Shown: piece after piece, positions 1-5,011 of the stretch
Numbering within the stretch: the first letter of the stretch is position 1
Layout: each line of letters starts with the position of its first letter
Source: an uncultured Collinsella sp.
GTDB lineage: Bacteria > Actinomycetota > Coriobacteriia > Coriobacteriales > Coriobacteriaceae
DNA length: 8,267 nucleotides
Direction of reading: 5' to 3'
Assembly: GCA_902478945.1 (NCBI GenBank)
Contig: CABSMX010000088.1
Location: forward strand, 1-8,267
Made by a program: the position numbers and the translations under genes
Notes under the pieces: model-generated
The model's input: the letters and a program-made list of their open reading frames with translations, nothing else
Database searches by the model: none
What the model was told of the DNA's origin: nothing

Positions 1-32
1 CGTCGGCAGCGTCAGATGTGTATAAGAGACAG
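1..32 (+). other. Sequencing adapter remnant (Nextera/Tn5 read-1 adapter), not genomic
   Basis: The first 32 bases match the Illumina Nextera transposase adapter minus its first T, ending in the Tn5 mosaic end AGATGTGTATAAGAGACAG. This is library DNA left on the end of a contig. An ATG-like start inside it (position 16) yields the peptide MCIRDS, an artefactual N-terminus. Genomic sequence begins at about base 33. Confidence 0.97.
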
Positions 33-384
33 CTTCTATCTGCTGTGCTCAACGGCTGTCTGGCTGTCCGAGCCCACGACCCTCACGTTTGGCGATGGTC
101 TCTGGTTTAGCTTTGAGACGGTCTCGACCATCGGCTTTGGCGATATCCCGGCCGAAACGCCGGTCGCCCGCGCTATTACCGTCGTCCTGAGCGTCATCAG
201 CATCTTCTACATCGCCATGCTCACGGGTGTGGCGGTGAACTACTGCAATACGCTCATTAAGCTGCGCCAAAAGGACACCATGGCGCGCTTTATAGACGAT
301 CTTGAGCATTTGGAAGAGCTCGATCGCGACCAGCTCGCCGACCTGTCGCGCCGTGTGCGCGAATATCGCCGCCGCCAACGCTAG
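33..384 (+). CDS. Potassium channel family protein, 5'-truncated (pore domain and C-terminus)
   Basis: This is the C-terminal part, about 117 residues, of an inner-membrane K+ channel of the two-TM (Ion_trans_2) type. The end of TM1 (FYLLCSTAVWL) is followed by a pore helix and the selectivity filter TIGFGD (bases 127-144), a variant of the canonical TVGYGD. TM2 follows (about AITVVLSVISIFYIAMLTGV). The cytoplasmic tail is charged and probably helical, running through LEHLEELDRDQLADLSRRVRE to a basic end (YRRRQR). No RCK/TrkA-N domain follows, so this is a simple pore subunit. The true start is missing because the contig begins inside the gene; the apparent start at 16 lies in adapter sequence. 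Only 36 bases separate its stop from the next gene, so the two may be co-transcribed. The family call is firm; ion specificity is inferred from the filter. Confidence 0.88.
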
Positions 385-420
385 AGCGGGCGCCGTGCGT
401 CACGACGAGGGGGATTGAAT

Positions 421-954
421 ATGAATATCACCGTGTATCTGGGCGCCAGCGTTGGTAACGACCCAGCATTTCTGCCTGCGGTGCAAGAACTGGGCAACTG
501 GATTGGCTCCAACGGGCACGCGCTGGTATACGGCGGGTCCAAATCGGGCCTGATGGGCGCGCTTGCCGATAGCGTGCTCGGGGCAGGCGGACACGTGACG
601 GGCGTTGAGCCGAGCTTTTTTATCGAGGCGGAGTTCCAGCACGAGGGCATCGACGACCTTATCGTTACAAGTGACATGGCCGAGCGCAAAGCCAAGATGA
701 TCGAGCTCGGTGATGCGTTCATCGCCTTTCCCGGTGGGACGGGCACGCTCGAGGAGATTGCCGAGGTCATGTCCGCGGTGTCGTTGGGGCACCTGAATGC
801 TCCGTGCATCCTGTATAACCTGGACGGTTACTACAACGATCTCAAGGCGCTGCTCGGGCACATGATCGATAAGGGTTTATCGAGCCCGCAGCGCCAGCAA
901 GGCATTTACTTTGCCGACGATTTGCGCGAGATTGCCTCGATTATCAACGGATAA
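421..954 (+). CDS. LOG / TIGR00730 family Rossmann-fold protein (nucleotide 5'-monophosphate phosphoribohydrolase type)
   Basis: This cytosolic protein of 177 residues is typical in length for the LOG (lysine-decarboxylase-like) family. Characterised members hydrolyse the N-glycosidic bond of cytokinin riboside or other nucleoside 5'-monophosphates, releasing base plus ribose 5-phosphate. Visible motifs are the N-terminal Rossmann strand (ITVYLGAS, 3-10), YGGSKSGLMG (37-46), MAERKAKM (86-93, holding the conserved Arg-Lys pair) and the signature PGGTGTLEE (104-112) with its catalytic Glu. The ATG at 421 is preferred over an in-frame TTG at 415, because the Shine-Dalgarno run GAGGGGGA (407-414) is well spaced from 421 but would abut 415. 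The real substrate in bacteria of this kind is not settled; the fold and family are clear. Confidence 0.9.
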   Translation: MNITVYLGASVGNDPAFLPAVQELGNWIGSNGHALVYGGSKSGLMGALADSVLGAGGHVTGVEPSFFIEAEFQHEGIDDLIVTSDMAERKAKMIELGDAFIAFPGGTGTLEEIAEVMSAVSLGHLNAPCILYNLDGYYNDLKALLGHMIDKGLSSPQRQQGIYFADDLREIASIING

Positions 955-989
955 GTCTTGAGCCTGTCCCACTATGGCTCCCAATGGTG

Positions 990-1010
990 CCGTTTGCGGC
1001 GCAGACGGTT
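990..1010 (+). terminator. Possible stem-loop terminator after the LOG gene
   Basis: CCGTTTGC (990-997) can pair with GCAGACGG (1001-1008), eight pairs with one G-T wobble around a GGC loop. Only TT follows, so it is a weak intrinsic terminator at best. It lies between the LOG stop and the next promoter, where a terminator would be expected. Confidence 0.35.
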
Positions 1011-1034
1011 AGCTCGTTCGGGCAACGCTCGCTC

Positions 1035-1040
1035 TACAAT
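1035..1040 (+). promoter_or_regulatory. Probable -10 box for the ClC gene
   Basis: TACAAT stands out in GC-rich sequence 40 bases before the ATG at 1080, with AT-rich sequence just after it. No convincing -35 is seen at the usual distance. The same hexamer occurs before prfC at 4959. The gene's Shine-Dalgarno GGGAGGA is at 1069-1075. Confidence 0.45.
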
Positions 1041-1079
1041 AAAACATAACTATGTCGACTTTGACCGCGGGAGGACCCG

Positions 1080-2369
1080 ATGGATAACCTTGCCAAACCC
1101 ACAAACCGCGCGCTGTTTTTAGTTAGCGTTGCCGTGACCGGTGCGTTCGCAGGTGCCGCGGTCTGGCTGTTCTTTTTTGCGATGGAGCACGGTATCGACT
1201 ATCTGTGGACCGAGATTCCGCACGCGCTGGGCGTCGCTTCGCCCGAGCTTGCCAGCGGCCCGTTTGGCTTTTTGCCGTACCCGTTTTTTGTCTGCTTGCT
1301 GGGCGGTCTGTTAATCGGTCTGTACGAGAAGATGACAGGCACCAAGACCGATGACCTCAACCAGGTGATGGCTAAGGTTAAGCAAGACGGGCGCTACCCG
1401 TACGACAACCTGGGCAAGCTTTCGCTCGCGGCATTGCTGCCGCTGCTGTTTGGCGGAAGTATTGGACCGGAGGCCGGCCTGACCGGCGTTATCGCGGGTC
1501 TGTGCAGCTGGGTTGGCGACCGTATGCGCCGCTTTGGCGCCGAGTTTAGGGAGCTCACGCTGCTGGGTACCCAGGCTGCCCTGACGGCGCTCTTTACCGC
1601 GCCCGTCTTTGGCTTTGTGGCACCGCTTGCCGGTAGCGCCGACGGCGACGAGGGCTCTGCGTCCGACGAGATCACGATCAAGCTGCCCAAGGCACAGAAG
1701 ACGGTGGTCTACGGCATTGCGATTGCCGGCGGCCTGGGCACCTACCTGCTGCTCGGCCAGCTCATGGGCGGCGGCATGGGCATGCCCAGGTTCGAGGCCG
1801 CCGAGGTGGGCAACCTGGAGCTTACCTGGCTCATTCCTCTGTCGCTGATCGGAACAATCTGCGGCTGGCTGTACTTTGTCTCCGAGCACGCCAGCGAGGC
1901 GCTTGCCCATGCAATAGGGGAGCGTCCTGTCGTCAAGGCCATGCTAGCCGGTCTGGCGCTCGCCATCTGCGGCACGGTCCTGCCCTACACCATGTTTGCC
2001 GGCGAGACTCAGGCCGACGTGCTCATGGAAACCTACCTGACCATTCCCGCTGGCGTGCTTATCGCGACCGGTCTGGTCAAGGCCATGCTGACCCCCGCCC
2101 TCATCAACCTTGGTTGGCGCGGCGGTCACTTCTTCCCCGTTATCTTCTCAGGCGTAAGCCTGGGCTATGGCCTTGCCATCCTCACCGGCGCAGATCCGGT
2201 CTTTTGCGTCGCCGTCTGCACGGCATCGACGATGGGTGCGGTCATGCGCCAGCCTGTCATGGTTGTGGGCCTGCTGCTTATGTGCTTTCCGCTCAAGGGC
2301 ATCGTCTGCATGATCATCGCCGCCGTTATCGCCGCTGGCATTCCGCTGCCCAAGCCGCTGCGCAAGTAG
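1080..2369 (+). CDS. ClC-family chloride channel / H+-coupled anion transporter
   Basis: This polytopic inner-membrane protein of 429 residues has the length of bacterial ClC proteins without CBS domains. The anion-binding signature GGSIGPEAG spans residues 125-133; it matches the GREGP loop of E. coli ClC, and Glu131 is at the gating-glutamate position. A second conserved stretch, LFTAPVFGFVAPLAG, precedes an acidic and Ser-rich insert (about SADGDEGSASDE) that probably forms an exposed loop. The GWRGGHFFPVIFSGVSLGYG region (from residue 345) corresponds to the GGxFxP motif lining the pore. The presence of the gating Glu fits either exchange or a gated channel. A separate proton-glutamate cannot be assigned by eye, so transporter versus channel is left open. 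Shine-Dalgarno GGGAGGA lies 4 bases before the ATG. The gene has its own -10 box and ends convergent with the ABC operon. Confidence 0.92.
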   Translation: MDNLAKPTNRALFLVSVAVTGAFAGAAVWLFFFAMEHGIDYLWTEIPHALGVASPELASGPFGFLPYPFFVCLLGGLLIGLYEKMTGTKTDDLNQVMAKVKQDGRYPYDNLGKLSLAALLPLLFGGSIGPEAGLTGVIAGLCSWVGDRMRRFGAEFRELTLLGTQAALTALFTAPVFGFVAPLAGSADGDEGSASDEITIKLPKAQKTVVYGIAIAGGLGTYLLLGQLMGGGMGMPRFEAAEVGNLELTWLIPLSLIGTICGWLYFVSEHASEALAHAIGERPVVKAMLAGLALAICGTVLPYTMFAGETQADVLMETYLTIPAGVLIATGLVKAMLTPALINLGWRGGHFFPVIFSGVSLGYGLAILTGADPVFCVAVCTASTMGAVMRQPVMVVGLLLMCFPLKGIVCMIIAAVIAAGIPLPKPLRK

Positions 2370-2464
2370 CACGGTGACGCACGCCGGGGACATGCCGTTT
2401 GTCACGGATTTGCGGATGGGCGATTGCGACCGATAGTGGCCTGCATAGGTCGAGTTTCGCGTGC
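2370..2464. other. Convergent intergenic spacer, no clear terminator
   Basis: These 95 bases lie between the ends of the ClC gene and the ABC permease gene. An imperfect stem (GGTGAC near 2373 with GTCACGG near 2401) is the only structure noticed, without a T-run on either strand. No gene is seen. Confidence 0.5.
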
Positions 2465-3163
2465 CTACAGATCGCGTACTTGATAAACCTTGGTGCTGAC
2501 GGTACAGCTGACTGCACATAGCGCGAGGGCCAGTACGGCAATTCCTGCGCACAGGCAGCCAAGAACGGCAGGATCGGGATTCGCTCCGGCAATCGACATG
2601 AGCCAGTTGCTGATGGGGTTGGAGGAGCTCAGCGTGGCCATGGTGCCGCAACCAAGCAGGGCAAACAGGCCAACGGATAGGCGCAGCGCCTCCATGTGAC
2701 CAAATCGAAAGAACAGCGGCTGCGCCAAAAACACCATCATGAGGGAGATGAGCATCGATGCTGCCGAGGCGATTGCGATTTCAAAGACCGTCTGTCCCGT
2801 CGAAGGAATGCCCGCGCTGTTGAAGAGCGGGATGGAGGCGATGCTCAAAAGCGTAGCTGCACATGCCATGACGGCGGAGAAGACAATAACGCTCAGGTAG
2901 CGTGCGCGGATGATGTCTTTGCGCGAGAAGGGCAGCGTTGCCCGGTAGCGCTCCCAACCGTTTTGATTGTCGAAACCGGCCAGTGAGTTCATGACTATGA
3001 TGGGCGACATGGCACTGACGGCGCAGGCGCCGGCGCTCATACCGGAATCGCCATCCGACGCGTTGACGAGCGTCAGCACAACGAAGATGAACAAGCCGAC
3101 GCCCGCAATGCTCGGGATGAGCGTGCGAACGATGGCGAGTTCGGACATAAAGGCGCGTTTCAT
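2465..3163 (-). CDS. ABC-2 type transporter permease subunit
   Basis: This 232-residue integral membrane protein has about six hydrophobic segments (roughly residues 13-33, 41-61, 88-112, 127-150, 160-178, 199-223). The cytoplasmic stretch WERYRATLPFSRKDIIRARYL (70-90) resembles the conserved LPxSRKxIxxxRYL coupling region of ABC-2 permeases found with YtrA-type regulators. It would pair with the ATPase encoded just upstream, presumably in a 2+2 exporter. The ATG overlaps the TGA of the ATPase tail as ATGA (3160-3163), a classic sign of translational coupling. A Shine-Dalgarno AAAGGGG lies 7 bases before the start. If ribosomes stop early at the ATPase frameshift, coupling would weaken. The substrate is unknown; relatives of such operons often respond to cell-envelope stress. 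Confidence 0.85.
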   Translation of the reverse strand: MKRAFMSELAIVRTLIPSIAGVGLFIFVVLTLVNASDGDSGMSAGACAVSAMSPIIVMNSLAGFDNQNGWERYRATLPFSRKDIIRARYLSVIVFSAVMACAATLLSIASIPLFNSAGIPSTGQTVFEIAIASAASMLISLMMVFLAQPLFFRFGHMEALRLSVGLFALLGCGTMATLSSSNPISNWLMSIAGANPDPAVLGCLCAGIAVLALALCAVSCTVSTKVYQVRDL

Positions 3164-3391
3164 TTCGAAGCCCCTTTCAGTATGAGGCGCAGATAGTCAT
3201 CAATGGTTGCCCGATCGCAGGGAATCTCGGGAAAGGCCTCGAGCGTTTCGCGACGGTTGGGTACGAGTACGTCCACGTTGTAGGCGTGACGGGCGGCACG
3301 GGCGCCTTCGACGCAAGCCATAAGCTCGGCAGCCTGCGATTGGGTGCAGTGGGCGATGCCGGCGCGGTCGGTAATGTCCTCGCGCGGCAGG
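3160..3391 (-). pseudogene. Out-of-frame C-terminal tail of the ABC ATPase
   Basis: Directly after the premature TGA of the ATPase, the +1 frame continues for 77 residues (DLPREDITDRAGIAHCT... to ...DDYLRLILKGASK) with sensible composition. It ends at a TGA overlapping the permease ATG. Dropping one T from the T5 run (3394-3398 read on the minus strand) fuses it in frame to give a 293-residue ATPase, the usual size for this family. Such C-terminal extensions follow the ABC core and lack catalytic motifs. It may be dead tail, an assembly error, or translated by frameshifting. Confidence 0.75.
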
Positions 3392-4042
3392 TCAAAAATA
3401 ATCGAGCTCGTCCTCGATGCAGATGACGCGATCAGCGGTGCGATCGAGGTCGGACGTAATGTGGCTCGAGAGCAGCACACTGTGCTGGCCGTCGGCGACA
3501 AAGGCAAGCAGCTCATCAAGCAGTTCCTCGCGTGCCATGGGATCGAGGCCCGCGGTGGCTTCGTCCAAAACGAGCAGCTTGGCCTTGTGACTGAGCGCAC
3601 AGGCAAGCTGCAGTTTCATGCCCATGCCGCGGGAGAGGTCCTTGACCTTTGTCTTGGGATCGAGGCCAAATCGGTTGATGAATCCGGCGAACGTTTCGCG
3701 GTCCCACGTGGGGTACGCTGGGCCTACGAGCGACTCGATCTGGCCCACCTTGAGCGTGGAGGGGAAGGGGCACGTGTCCAGGACAAGACCGACGCGGGAG
3801 CGTAGATGGCGTTGCGACTCATCGGGCGCGTCGGCGCCACAGCGCTGCCCAAACAGGTGCACTTCGCCGGCATCGAGCTTTATAAGCCCGAGGGCAGCTC
3901 GAATCGTCGTTGTTTTGCCAGCACCGTTGGCACCAACAAAGCCGATGATCTGGCCAGGCTCCACGGCAAGCGTGACGTCGCGCAGCGAAAAGCGGTCGCT
4001 TACAGCGTGTGAGATGCCTTTGATTTCAAGCAAGTTTTGCAT
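3392..4042 (-). CDS. ABC transporter ATP-binding protein (YtrB-like), C-terminus cut by a frameshift
   Basis: This ATPase subunit energises the adjacent ABC-2 permease. The open frame of 216 residues holds a complete nucleotide-binding core: Walker A GANGAGKTT (37-45), signature LSRGMGMKLQ (136-145), Walker B LLVLDEA (156-162, catalytic Glu161), D-loop GLD (165-167) and the switch His194 in SSHI. It then ends as ICIEDELDYF-stop, where homologues run on for about 75 residues. The missing part is present in the +1 frame. The start is ATG with AGAAAGG about 7 bases upstream, 23 bases after the gntR stop, so both belong to one operon. The truncated product might still hydrolyse ATP, but the deviation lies at a T5 homopolymer, so sequencing or assembly error must be excluded first. 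Confidence 0.87.
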   Translation of the reverse strand: MQNLLEIKGISHAVSDRFSLRDVTLAVEPGQIIGFVGANGAGKTTTIRAALGLIKLDAGEVHLFGQRCGADAPDESQRHLRSRVGLVLDTCPFPSTLKVGQIESLVGPAYPTWDRETFAGFINRFGLDPKTKVKDLSRGMGMKLQLACALSHKAKLLVLDEATAGLDPMAREELLDELLAFVADGQHSVLLSSHITSDLDRTADRVICIEDELDYF

Positions 4043-4065
4043 GGTATAGCCTTTCTTGCAGATGG

Positions 4066-4446
4066 CTACTGCATGGTTTCGGGGGCTACCAGGTCGAGCA
4101 TCTCGTGCAGTTTGTCGCGCGTGACGCCCAGGGTTTCGGCTTGGCTCGCCGCTTTCGCAAGTAGCTCTTCGATATGGCAGAGCTGGTTTTCGCGCAAAAG
4201 CTCCTGGTTGCCCTCGGCGACAAAACAGCCCTTGCCCTGCACGGTGCAGATAAAGCCAAGCTGCTCCAAGTCGGCGTAGGCACGCTTGGTGGTGATTACG
4301 CTCACGCCCAGGTCGCTCGCGAGTGCACGGATGCTGGGGAGTTTGGCTCCCGCAGCGAGCGTGCCCGATAAGATCTGAGCTTTGACCTGCGAGGTTATCT
4401 GCTCGTAGATGGGCTTATCGCTCGAATTGGATAGGATGATGTCCAC
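4066..4446 (-). CDS. GntR family transcriptional regulator, YtrA subfamily
   Basis: This 126-residue DNA-binding protein is first in the minus-strand operon and probably represses it. It has the N-terminal GntR winged helix: KPIYEQITSQVKAQILSG (11-28), the helix-turn-helix LPSIRALASDLGVSVITTKRAY (36-57), then DLEQLGFI and the wing GKGCFV. The C-terminal part is only about 50 residues, helical and rich in Leu, Glu and Ala. This is far too short for the FadR or UTRA ligand domains, and such short tails define the YtrA subfamily, which typically sits with ABC exporters. The start is GTG, with GGAG 5 bases upstream. The effector is unknown. Candidate operators lie in its own promoter. Confidence 0.9.
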   Translation of the reverse strand: MDIILSNSSDKPIYEQITSQVKAQILSGTLAAGAKLPSIRALASDLGVSVITTKRAYADLEQLGFICTVQGKGCFVAEGNQELLRENQLCHIEELLAKAASQAETLGVTRDKLHEMLDLVAPETMQ

Positions 4447-4468
4447 AGCGGCTCCTTAGCTGTTGGGC

Positions 4469-4478
4469 TACACGTGTA
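4469..4478. promoter_or_regulatory. Palindrome TACACGTGTA in the gntR leader, candidate operator
   Basis: A perfect 10-bp palindrome sits 22 bases before the gntR GTG start (minus strand), just downstream of the predicted transcription start. GntR/YtrA proteins bind as dimers to dyads near their own promoters, so this is a plausible autoregulatory site. Binding is inferred only. Confidence 0.35.
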
Positions 4479-4491
4479 TATAACCGGTAAG

Positions 4492-4511
4492 CACAGTATA
4501 TATTCACTATG
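4492..4511. promoter_or_regulatory. Imperfect dyad / direct repeat over the gntR promoter, candidate operator
   Basis: CACAGT at 4492 and ACTATG ending at 4511 form an imperfect dyad (5 of 6 arm positions) around an AT-rich 8-bp centre. GCACAGT also recurs as a direct repeat at 4491 and 4511, exactly 20 bp apart. Both overlap the predicted -10 and the -35/-10 spacer of the gntR promoter, so a bound protein could block transcription. Confidence 0.35.
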
Positions 4512-4524
4512 CACAGTTATGCAA
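4495..4524 (-). promoter_or_regulatory. Promoter of the gntR-ABC operon
   Basis: On the minus strand, TTGCAT (4524-4519) and TATACT (4500-4495) are separated by 18 bases. This is a good sigma-70-type pair in an AT-rich patch about 50 bases before the gntR start. Confidence 0.5.
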
Positions 4525-4572
4525 GAGCTAAATGTGGAATAGACCATCGGCGCCGCGCTTGCTCCAAAACAA

Positions 4573-4627
4573 TCTCAATCTGTAACATCTGGATCCGTTT
4601 TTGGTCGCCAGCTGTTACAGATTGAGA
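4573..4627. repeat. Hairpin unit 1 of the alternating array
   Basis: The 15-bp arms (4573-4587 and 4613-4627) are perfectly complementary around a 25-nt loop. Inside the loop, CTGG and CCAG can pair further (4589-4592 with 4608-4611). Confidence 0.85.
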
Positions 4628-4652
4628 TGTTATTTTCCCGCCTGCCTATTTG

Positions 4653-4707
4653 TCTCAATCTGTAACAGTAAGAGTCGATTTGCGCGGCTAGATGTTACAG
4701 AACGAGA
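4653..4707. repeat. Hairpin unit 2 of the alternating array
   Basis: The arms are 4653-4667 and 4693-4707. The right arm differs from consensus at two adjacent positions (AACGAGA for ATTGAGA), which breaks two pairs of the stem. The loop is 25 nt. Confidence 0.85.
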
Positions 4708-4732
4708 CATTGGCTGCCTGCCTTTCCGTTTA

Positions 4733-4787
4733 TCTCGATTTGTAACAGCTAGACCCAATTTGGGCGGTCAGGTGTTACAGATTGAGA
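4733..4787. repeat. Hairpin unit 3 of the alternating array
   Basis: The arms are 4733-4747 and 4773-4787. The left arm carries two transitions (TCTCGATTTG), one of which (T in place of C) leaves a T-G wobble. The 25-nt loop holds an inner CCCA-ATT-TGGG stem. Confidence 0.85.
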
Positions 4788-4811
4788 TTGTGTCGGCGGG
4801 CAGGTTTGTTT

Positions 4812-4867
4812 GTCTCAATCTGTAACAGATAGGGGGGCAAATAAGCTCTGCTGTTACAGATTGAGAC
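4812..4867. repeat. Hairpin unit 4 of the alternating array, longest perfect stem
   Basis: GTCTCAATCTGTAACAG (4812-4828) is the exact reverse complement of CTGTTACAGATTGAGAC (4851-4867), a 17-bp perfect stem around a 22-nt loop. The spacer is one base shorter than in the other units and its sequence is the most divergent. Confidence 0.88.
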
Positions 4868-4984
4868 AGTCTGCTGCAGAATACTTTCGATAACTAGCCG
4901 TTCACGTTCTGACTGATGAATTTGTCCTGATAGGCGCCCTAGAGCGGGATTTCGCGGCTACAATAGTACGGTTACAACGACGTA
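4868..4984. other. prfC upstream region
   Basis: Between the repeat array and prfC nothing coding is seen. The only signal is the -10-like TACAAT at 4959. Confidence 0.5.
4959..4964 (+). promoter_or_regulatory. Probable -10 box for prfC
   Basis: TACAAT within GCGGCTACAATAG lies 47 bases before the preferred prfC ATG, matching the hexamer ahead of the ClC gene. No recognisable -35 is found at 16-18 bp upstream. Confidence 0.45.
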
Positions 4985-5011
4985 ATGCACTCAATGCAAG
5001 AAAGGATCCGC

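Larger units (their letters stand above)
4573..4866. repeat. Array of eight 15-bp repeats alternating in orientation with 40-bp spacing
   Basis: The element TCTCAATCTGTAACA occurs at 4573, 4653, 4733 (as TCTCGATTTGTAACA) and 4813. Its reverse complement TGTTACAGATTGAGA occurs at 4613, 4693 (as TGTTACAGAACGAGA), 4773 and 4852. Successive starts are 40 bp apart (39 for the last). The seven spacers are 25 bp (the last 24) and differ in sequence, although ungapped comparison of equivalent spacers still gives about 12 to 16 matches in 25. It therefore probably arose by tandem duplication of an 80-bp unit, with only the 15-mers kept. It lies between the divergent gntR and prfC genes and encodes no credible protein. 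Each 15-mer contains the near-palindrome TGTAACA. Function is unknown; a BIME/REP-like element, a multi-site protein-binding array or a set of RNA hairpins are all possible. Confidence 0.95.

Noticed and set aside
4601..4825. 74-residue open frame across the repeat array
   Set aside because: It lies inside the non-coding repeats, has no ribosome binding site, and its translation simply repeats with the array.
4573..4866. CRISPR array
   Set aside because: Repeats are only 15 bp, alternate in orientation, and the spacers are related to one another; no cas gene or leader is seen.
4573..4866. MITE or other transposon bounded by the outermost repeats
   Set aside because: The outer repeats are inverted, but the flanks (AAACAA and CAGTCT) show no target-site duplication, and the same repeats recur internally at fixed spacing.
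4985..5011. Upstream in-frame ATGs as the prfC start
   Set aside because: No Shine-Dalgarno precedes them, whereas AAGAAAGGA is well placed for the ATG at 5012.
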